A DNA stretch of 64,000 nt, taken from the NCBI RefSeq assembly GCF_036245865.1, contig NZ_BTTW01000001.1:868001-932000 (forward strand), written 5' to 3'. Origin of the DNA: Corallococcus caeni. Lineage in GTDB: Bacteria; Myxococcota; Myxococcia; Myxococcales; Myxococcaceae. Made by a program: the position numbers and the translations under genes. This document shows positions 42,336 to 50,000 of the stretch, in pieces (positions within the stretch are counted from its first letter, which is position 1; every line of letters begins with the position of its first letter). Below the pieces are notes generated by a model that had not been told where the DNA came from, made no database searches, and worked only from the letters and a program-made list of their open reading frames with translations.

Positions 42336-45300
42336 ATGAGCACTGACACCCCTGAAGTGGATGGCATCGCGGTCATCGGCCTGGGCGGCCGCCTTCCCGG
42401 CGCGAAGACCATCTCCGAGTTCTGGAAGAACCTCACCGGCGGCGTGGAGAGCATCACGTTCTTCACCGACGAGGAGCTCATCGCGGAGGGCGCCGACCCC
42501 GCCATGGTCCGCGCGCCCAACTACGTGAAGGCCCGCGGCACGCTGGGCGACACGGATCAATTCGACGCGGCCTTCTTCGGGATGAACCCCCGCGAGGCGG
42601 CGCTGATGGATCCGCAGCACCGCGTCTTCCTGGAGTGCGCGTGGGAGGCGATGGAGAGCGCCGGCTACAGCCCGGAGCGCCAGCCCGGCCGCGTGGGCGT
42701 GTTCGGCGGCATGAGCATGAACACGTACCTGCTCTCCAACCTGTACTCGCACCTGGCGCACGTCGCGTCGGTGGAGAGCCTCCAGGCGTCCATCGGCAAC
42801 GACAAGGACAGCCTCACGACGGAGGTGGCGTACCGGATGGACCTGAAGGGCCCGGCCGTCACGGTCCAGTCCTCGTCCTCCACGTCGCTCACGTGCATCC
42901 ACTACGCCTGCCAGAGCCTCCTGTCGTTCGAGTGCGACATGGCGCTGGCGGGTGGCGTGTCCATCCACTTCCCGGAGAAGGCGGGCTACCTGTACCACGA
43001 GGGTGGCACCACGGCGCCGGACGGCCACTGCCACACCTTCGACGCGGAGGCCGCGGGCTTCGTCGCCGGCCACGGCGCGGCGGTGGTCGCGCTCAAGCGC
43101 CTGTCGGACGCGCTCAAGGACGGCGACACCGTCTACGCGGTGGTGCGCGGCTCGGCGGTGAACAACGACGGCTCGCAGAAGGTCAGCTACATGGCCCCGG
43201 CCGTCGCGGGGCAGGCGGAGGTCATCGCGCTGGCGCAGGCGGTGGCGGGCGTGGATCCGGACTCCATCGGCTACGTGGAGGCCCACGGCACGGCGACCAA
43301 GGTCGGCGACCCCATTGAAGTCGCGGCGCTCACGCAGGCCTTCCGCCAGGGCACGGACAAGAAGAACTTCTGCGCGCTGGGCTCGGTGAAGAGCAACATC
43401 GGGCACCTGGACTCGGCGGCGGGCGCGGTGGGCTTCATCAAGGCGGCCCTCACGCTGCACCACAAGGTCATCCCCCCCAGCCTCAACTTCAAGACGCCCA
43501 ACCCCGCGTGCGACTTCCCCAACAGCCCGTTCTACGTGAACACGGAGCTGCGCGACTTCCCGCGAGGTGAGACGCCGCGCCGCGCGGGCGTCACGTCGCT
43601 GGGCATGGGCGGCACCAACGCGCACGCCATCCTGGAGGAGGCGCCGGAGCTGCCCGCCACCGACAAGGCCCGCCTGCCCGCGCAGGTGGTGCTGCTGTCG
43701 GCGCGCACGGAGAAGTCGCTGGAGGTCGCCACGGACCGGCTGGCCGCGCACCTGCGCGAGAACCCGGGCGTGGACCTGGCGGACGTGGCGTACACGCTCC
43801 AGCTGGGGCGCAAGCGCTTCGGCAAGCGCCGCGCGGTGGTGGCGCGCACCACGGAGGAGCTGGCCTCCGCGCTGGCGGAGCGCACGCCGGGCCGCGTGTT
43901 CTCAGGCACCGCGGAGAACAGCGGCCGTCCGGTGATGTTCATGTTCTCCGGGCAGGGCTCGCAGTACGTGGAGATGGGCCGCGAGCTGTACGAGACGGAA
44001 AGCACCTTCCGCGCCCAGGTGGACACCTGCGCGGAGAAGCTCAAGCCGCACCTGGGCCTGGACCTGCGCACCGTGCTGTACCCGGCCGCCGGGTCGCGCG
44101 AGCTGGCGTCGGAGCGCCTCAAGCAGACCGGCCTCACCCAGCCCGCGCTGTTCGTCATCGAGTACGCGCTGGCGAAGCTCTGGGAGTCGTGGGGCGTGAC
44201 GCCGCACGCGATGGTGGGCCACAGCATCGGTGAGTACGTGGCCGCGTGCCTCGCGGGTGTTTTCACCCTGGACGACGCGCTGGCGCTGGTGGCCGCGCGC
44301 GGCCGGCTGATGCAGTCGCTGCCCGCGGGCTCCATGCTCGCGGTGTCGCTGCCCGAAGAGCACGTCACGCCCATGCTGCCGGAGGGCCTGTCCGTGGCCG
44401 CGGTGAACAGCCCGGCCACGTGCGTGGTCGCCGGCCCCACGCCGCTCATCGACGCGTTCGTGGAGACGCTGAAGCTCCAGGGCCTGGCGTCCTCGCGGCT
44501 GCACACGTCGCACGCGTTCCACTCCGCGATGATGGACCCCATCCTGGACGCCTTCCGCGAGGCGGTGCGCAAGGTGGCCCGGAAGGCGCCGACGAAGCCC
44601 TACCTGTCCAACGTCACCGGCACCTGGGTCACGGCCGAGCAGGCCACGAGCCCCGACTACTGGGCGAAGCACCTGCGCGGCGCGGTGCGCTTCGCGGACG
44701 GCGTGGCGGAGCTGCTCAAGGAGTCCGACGCCATCCTGCTGGAGGTGGGCCCGGGCAACACGCTCGTCACGCTGGCGCGGCAGCACCCGGACAAGGGCGC
44801 GAAGCACGCGCTGATCAACTCGCTGCGCCACCCGAAGGAGCAGGTCGCGGACCTGGACCACGTGCTGGCCACGCTGGGCCGGCTGTGGCTGGAGGGCGTG
44901 GAGGCGGACTGGGACGCGTTCCGGGGCGGAGAGAAGCGCCGCCGCATCGCGCTGCCCACGTCCCCCTTCGAGCGTCAGAAGCACTGGGTGGACCCGCGCA
45001 AGGAGACCGCCGCCGACGGCGAGCGCTCCGAGTGGGCCTCCGCGGATCAGAAGCAGCCCGTGGCCCGCTGGTTCTACCTGCCGTCGTGGCAGCGCGCGCT
45101 GCCGTCGCCGCAGGGCGCCTGGAGCGAGAAGAAGGCCACGTGGTGGCTGCTGCTCCCGGATGACTCCACCGAAGGCCTGGGCGCGCGGCTCGCGCTCAAG
45201 CTGGGCGAGGCCGGCCAGGACGTGGTGCGCATCACCCCGGCCGCCGTCACCGCGAAGCAGGACGAGCACCACTGGTCGCTTTCGCTGGGCGGCGAGGCCA

Positions 45301-46994
45301 CGGTGCTGGAGGCGCTCACCGCGCAGGGCCGCGCCCCGGACCACGTGCTGCACCTGGGCACGCTGGGCCTGGGTGACGCGCACGGCGAGGCGGACTTCGA
45401 GGCGGCGCTGGGCAAGGGCTTCCTGGGGCTCTTGTCCCTGGCGCAGGCCCTGGGCCGTCAGCCCGGCACGCGTCCGGTGTCGCTGGTCGCCGTGACGAAC
45501 CGCATGCAGGCGCTGGGTGACGAGGCGCCGAACCCGGAGCTGGCCACGGTGCTGGGCCCGGTGCGCGTGATTCCCCAGGAGTACGGCCACCTGTCCGCGA
45601 AGGCCGTGGACGTGCGCCTGCCGCCGTCCGGCAGCTGGCAGGAGACGGCGCTGGTGGAGGCCCTGCTGTCCGAGGCCGCCACGCCGTCCAAGCTGGAGAC
45701 CGTCATCGCGTACCGGGGCGGCGCCCGCTGGGTGCAGCACTTCGAGCACGTGCCGGCGGACGCGCCGCGCGCCGCACAGCTGCCGCTGCGCGACGGGGGC
45801 GTGTACCTGCTCATCGGCGGCTTCGGCACGCTGGGCTTCTCCCACGCGAAGTCGCTGGCGAAGCGCGCGAAGGCGAAGCTGGTGCTCGCGGGCCGCACGG
45901 CGCTGCCGGAGCGCTCGCAGTGGGACGGGCACCTGTCCGCCCATGGCGAGGACGACGCCGTCTCCCGCCGCATCCGTCAGGTGCGCGAACTGGAGGCGCT
46001 GGGCGCCCAGGTGCACGTGACGTCCGTGGACGCGGGCAACAAGGTCCAGGTGAAGGCCGCGGTGGACGAGGCGCTCACGCACTTCGGCACGCTGAACGGC
46101 GTGGTGTTCGCGGCGGGTGACGTGGGTCAGGCGCTCTTCCGCGCCATCCCGGACACCCGGCCCGAGGACGTGCGCGACACCTTCCACGGCCGCGTGCGCG
46201 GGCTGTACGCGCTGGAGGAGGCCGTGCGCGGACGCTCGCTGGACTTCTGCGTGCTGTCGTCGTCGCTGGCGGCGGTGCTGGGCGGCCTGGGGCTCGCGTC
46301 GTACTCGGCGGCCACGTCCTTCATGGACGCGTTCGCCACGAAGCAGGCGCAGACGTCGCCGGTGCCGTGGATGAGCGTGGGCTGGGACGCGTGGCAGTAC
46401 GAGTCCCGCGCGGGCGGCGCGCAGAGCCCGTTCGGCGCGCTGGCCATCACGTCCGCGGAGGGCGAGGACGCCTTCGAGCAGCTCTTCCAGCTGGGCGCCG
46501 TGTCGCACGTGGCCGTGTCCACGAGCAACCTGCGCGCCCGCGCGCGCAAGTGGGCGCAGCCGGCCGCCTCGCAGGACAAGGCGGAGGCGAAGCAGGAGGC
46601 GGGGTCGTCCCTGGGCACCACGCCCCGGCCCACGCTCCAGAACGCCTACGTGCCGCCGCGCGACGCGCTGGAGGAGAAGATCGCCCAGCTGTGGCAGACG
46701 ACGCTGGGCATCGACCAGGTCGGCGTGCACGACAACTTCTTCGAGCTGGGTGGCAACTCGCTCGTCGGCGTGAAGCTGATTGCCCGCGTGCGCGAGCAGT
46801 TCGGCGTCGCGCTGCCGGCCGTCACCCTCTACGAAGGCCCCACCGTGGGGGCGCTGGCCAAGCTGCTCAAGGCCGCCAGCGGCACCGAGGACACGGAACC
46901 CGCGCCCGAGGAGACCGAGGCGCTCAGCCGCGGGGAGCGCCGCCGCGCGCGCCGCGCGAACCGTCAGGGCGACAGCGCCTCCGACGAGGAGTAG
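42336..46994 (+). CDS. Type I PKS module KS(Ser)-AT-KR-ACP
   Basis: 1552 residues from ATG 42336, with AAGGA upstream and 44 bp after the loading NRPS. KS (~10-440): the Cys motif reads TVQSSSSTSL, so the nucleophile is Ser181; both catalytic His motifs (EAHGTATKVGDP, NIGHLDSAAG) remain. AT (~535-830): GHSIGEY with Ser630 and HAFH (H726-H729), the malonyl signature. KR (~900-1345): a good GGFGTLG nucleotide loop (G1161 onward), Ser and Tyr1323 present, but the catalytic Lys is Arg1286 and the Asn is Thr. ACP: Ser1475. Either a decarboxylative/non-elongating KS or an inactive one is implied. Confidence 0.92.
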   Translation: MSTDTPEVDGIAVIGLGGRLPGAKTISEFWKNLTGGVESITFFTDEELIAEGADPAMVRAPNYVKARGTLGDTDQFDAAFFGMNPREAALMDPQHRVFLECAWEAMESAGYSPERQPGRVGVFGGMSMNTYLLSNLYSHLAHVASVESLQASIGNDKDSLTTEVAYRMDLKGPAVTVQSSSSTSLTCIHYACQSLLSFECDMALAGGVSIHFPEKAGYLYHEGGTTAPDGHCHTFDAEAAGFVAGHGAAVVALKRLSDALKDGDTVYAVVRGSAVNNDGSQKVSYMAPAVAGQAEVIALAQAVAGVDPDSIGYVEAHGTATKVGDPIEVAALTQAFRQGTDKKNFCALGSVKSNIGHLDSAAGAVGFIKAALTLHHKVIPPSLNFKTPNPACDFPNSPFYVNTELRDFPRGETPRRAGVTSLGMGGTNAHAILEEAPELPATDKARLPAQVVLLSARTEKSLEVATDRLAAHLRENPGVDLADVAYTLQLGRKRFGKRRAVVARTTEELASALAERTPGRVFSGTAENSGRPVMFMFSGQGSQYVEMGRELYETESTFRAQVDTCAEKLKPHLGLDLRTVLYPAAGSRELASERLKQTGLTQPALFVIEYALAKLWESWGVTPHAMVGHSIGEYVAACLAGVFTLDDALALVAARGRLMQSLPAGSMLAVSLPEEHVTPMLPEGLSVAAVNSPATCVVAGPTPLIDAFVETLKLQGLASSRLHTSHAFHSAMMDPILDAFREAVRKVARKAPTKPYLSNVTGTWVTAEQATSPDYWAKHLRGAVRFADGVAELLKESDAILLEVGPGNTLVTLARQHPDKGAKHALINSLRHPKEQVADLDHVLATLGRLWLEGVEADWDAFRGGEKRRRIALPTSPFERQKHWVDPRKETAADGERSEWASADQKQPVARWFYLPSWQRALPSPQGAWSEKKATWWLLLPDDSTEGLGARLALKLGEAGQDVVRITPAAVTAKQDEHHWSLSLGGEATVLEALTAQGRAPDHVLHLGTLGLGDAHGEADFEAALGKGFLGLLSLAQALGRQPGTRPVSLVAVTNRMQALGDEAPNPELATVLGPVRVIPQEYGHLSAKAVDVRLPPSGSWQETALVEALLSEAATPSKLETVIAYRGGARWVQHFEHVPADAPRAAQLPLRDGGVYLLIGGFGTLGFSHAKSLAKRAKAKLVLAGRTALPERSQWDGHLSAHGEDDAVSRRIRQVRELEALGAQVHVTSVDAGNKVQVKAAVDEALTHFGTLNGVVFAAGDVGQALFRAIPDTRPEDVRDTFHGRVRGLYALEEAVRGRSLDFCVLSSSLAAVLGGLGLASYSAATSFMDAFATKQAQTSPVPWMSVGWDAWQYESRAGGAQSPFGALAITSAEGEDAFEQLFQLGAVSHVAVSTSNLRARARKWAQPAASQDKAEAKQEAGSSLGTTPRPTLQNAYVPPRDALEEKIAQLWQTTLGIDQVGVHDNFFELGGNSLVGVKLIARVREQFGVALPAVTLYEGPTVGALAKLLKAASGTEDTEPAPEETEALSRGERRRARRANRQGDSASDEE
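44211..44545 (+). repeat. AT-domain DNA segment repeated in the three PKS genes (copy a)
   Basis: The stretch around the AT active site (GHSIGEY...LPAGSML) and the following HTSHAFHS block is nearly identical at the DNA level to 48925-49255 and 58190-58520. The block coding RLHTSHAFHS and the next eight residues differs by only a few bases among the three copies, far less than in surrounding domains. Confidence 0.65.
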
Positions 46995-47032
46995 CCGTCC
47001 CCTCCCCACCTTTCGCAGCCCGAGCACTTCCC

Positions 47033-50000
47033 ATGTCCGCTGACACGAACATCGACGCGCAGGCCATCGCCATCGTCGGCATGGCCGGACGTTTCCCCGG
47101 CGCCCCCGACCTGGCCTCCTTCTGGAAGAACCTGCGCGACGGCGTGGAGTCCATCCAGCCCGTGCCCGACGCGGAGCTGGAGAAGCTGGGCGTGGACCCC
47201 GTCCTGCGCAAGGACCCGCGCCACGTGAAGGCCAGCGCCGCGCTCGCCGGCATGGAGCTGTTCGACGCGGGCTTCTTCGGCTTCACGCCCCGCGAGGCGG
47301 AGCTGATGGACCCGCAGCACCGCGTCTTCCTGGAGTGCGCGTGGGAGGCGCTGGAGAAGGCGGGCCACACGCCGGAGGGCTTCGACGGCTCCATTGGCGT
47401 GTTCGCGGGCGCGGCCACCAACACGTACCTGGTGTTCCACCTGGTCCCCAACTTCGACCAGTTGAGCGGCATGGACCAGGTGCAGATTGACGTGAACAAC
47501 GGCGGCGACTTCCTGGCCACCCGCGTCGCGTACAAGCTCAACCTGCGCGGGCCCAGCTACTCCATCACCAGCGCGTGCTCCACGTCGCTCGTGGCCACGC
47601 ACGCGGCCTGCCAGAGCCTCTTGAATGAGGAGTGCGACCTGGCGCTCGCGGGCGGCGTGTCCGTGCACGTGAAGCACCCGGAGGGCTACCCCTTCGTGCC
47701 CGGCGGCATCGTGTCTCCGGACGGCCACTGCCGCGCGTTCGACGCGAAGGCGGAGGGCACGGTGTTCGGCAGCGGCGTGGGCGTGGTGGTGCTCAAGCGG
47801 CTGGCGGACGCCATCCAGGACGGCGACCACATCCACGCCATCATCAAGGGCAGCGCCATCAACAACGACGGCGCGCTGAAGGTGGGCTTCACCGCCCCCA
47901 GCGTGGAGGGCCAGGCCACCGTCATCACCGAGGCCCTGGGCGCCGCGGGCGTGGCTCCGGAGACCATCGGCTACCTGGAGACGCACGGCACCGGCACGAA
48001 GATGGGGGACCCCATCGAGGTGCGCGCCCTCAACAAGGCCTTCAAGTTCCGCTCCGCCGCGGCCAAGGCGGCCCCGCCGAAGATTCCGGTGGGCTCGCTC
48101 AAGAGCAACATCGGCCACCTGGCCAACGCGGCCGGCGTCTCCAGCCTCATCAAGGCGGTGATGACGCTGGAGAACCGCCAGATTCCGCCCAGCCTCCACG
48201 TGTCGGAGGTGAACCCGGAGATTCCGTTCGCGGGCGGCCCGTTCTTCGTCAACACGAAGCTCACCGACTGGCAGGCGAACCCCAAGCACCCGCGCCGCGC
48301 GGGCGTGAGCTCCTTCGGCGTGGGCGGCACCAACGCGCACGTCGTGCTGGAGGAGGCCCCGGCCCTGCCGCCGTCCGGCGCGTCCCGGCCCGCGCAGCTG
48401 CTGGTGCTGTCCGCGAAGAGCGACGCGGCGCTGGACGCGGCGACGAAGAACCTGGCCGCGCACTTGAAGGCGCACCCCGCGCAGGCGCTGGCGGACGTGG
48501 CCTTCACGCTCCAGACGGGCCGTCAGGCCATGGCGAAGCGGCGCGTGCTGGTGTGCCGCGACCGCGACGACGCGATGGCCGCGCTGGACGTGGAGGGCAG
48601 CCCCCGCCTGTGGACGCAGACGCCGGACGTGCACGAGCGGCCGGTGGCCTTCCTGTTCCCCGGCCAGGGCTCGCAGTACGTGGGCATGGCGCGCGACCTG
48701 TACGCGTCCGAGCCCACGTTCAAGCGGCACCTGGACGCGTGCGCGGACAAGCTGACGCCGCACCTGGGCGTGGACCTGCGCACGGTCCTCTTCCCGGAGG
48801 CGTCCAAGGCGGAAGCGGCGACGCAGGCGCTGACGCGCACGGAGCTGACGCAGCCCGCGCTCTTCGCCGTGGAGTACGCGCTGGCGAAGCTGTGGATGGC
48901 GTGGGGCGTGAAGCCCTCCGCGATGCTGGGGCACAGCATCGGTGAGTACGTGGCCGCGTGCCTCGCGGGCGTGTTCACCCTGGACGACGCGCTGGCGCTG
49001 GTGGCCGCGCGCGGCAAGCTGATGCAGTCCCTGCCCGCGGGCTCCATGCTGTCCGCGAAGCTGGAAGAGTCCGCGCTCAAGCCGCTGCTCCCCTCAAGCG
49101 TCAGCGTGGCGGCGGTGAACGCGCCGGGTTTCACCGTCGTGGCCGGCCCCACCGACGCGGTGGACGCGCTCCAGGCGAAGCTGGAGGGACTGGGCGTGGA
49201 GGTGTCGCGGCTGCACACGTCGCACGCGTTCCACTCCGCGATGATGGACCCCATCCTCGCGCCCTTCACCGCGCGCGTGCGGCAGGTGAAGCTCAGCGCC
49301 CCCACCCTGCCCTTCCTGTCCAACGTGACGGGCACCTGGATTGAAGCGGCGCAGGCGACCGACCCGGACTACTGGGCCACGCACCTGCGCCAGGCCGTGC
49401 GCTTCTCCGCGGGCCTCCAGGAGCTGTCGCGCAAGTGGCCGCAGGCGGCCCTGCTGGAAGTGGGCCCGGGCACGGTGCTCACCACGCTCTCGAAGCAGCA
49501 GCCGGGCGCGGAGGGCCGCGTGCTCGTGTCCTCCACGCGGCACCCGCGCGAGCAGACGCCGGACCTCCAGGTGCTGCTGGGCGCGCTGGGCCGGCTGTGG
49601 CTGGGCGGCGTGACGGTGGACTGGAAGGGCTTCGCGGCGAACGAGCAGCGCCGCCGCGTGCCGCTGCCCACCTACCCCTTCCAGCGCGAGCGCTACTGGA
49701 TCGACGCGAAGCCGCTGGGCGCAGGTGCCCGCGCGGACGCGCCCGCGTCGCTGGCGAAGCGCGCGGACGTGGCGGACTGGTTCTACGCGCCGTCGTGGAA
49801 GCTGTCCCCGCTGCCCAAGGCGAAGGACGTGGCGGGCGCGGGCTGGCTCGTGCTCGCGGACGACACCGGCGTGGCGGAGGCCCTGGCGCCGAAGCTGGGC
49901 GGGGACGTCTTCCGCGTCGTCCCCGGCGCGCGCTTCGAGCAGCGCCCGGACGGCACGTTCACGGTGGACCCGGCGCGCCGCGAGGACTTCTGCGGGGTGC

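Noticed and set aside
46367-47032. In-frame extension upstream of the second PKS gene
   Set aside because: It overlaps the coding sequence of the first PKS in another frame and has no PKS motif; the KS domain begins right after ATG 47033.
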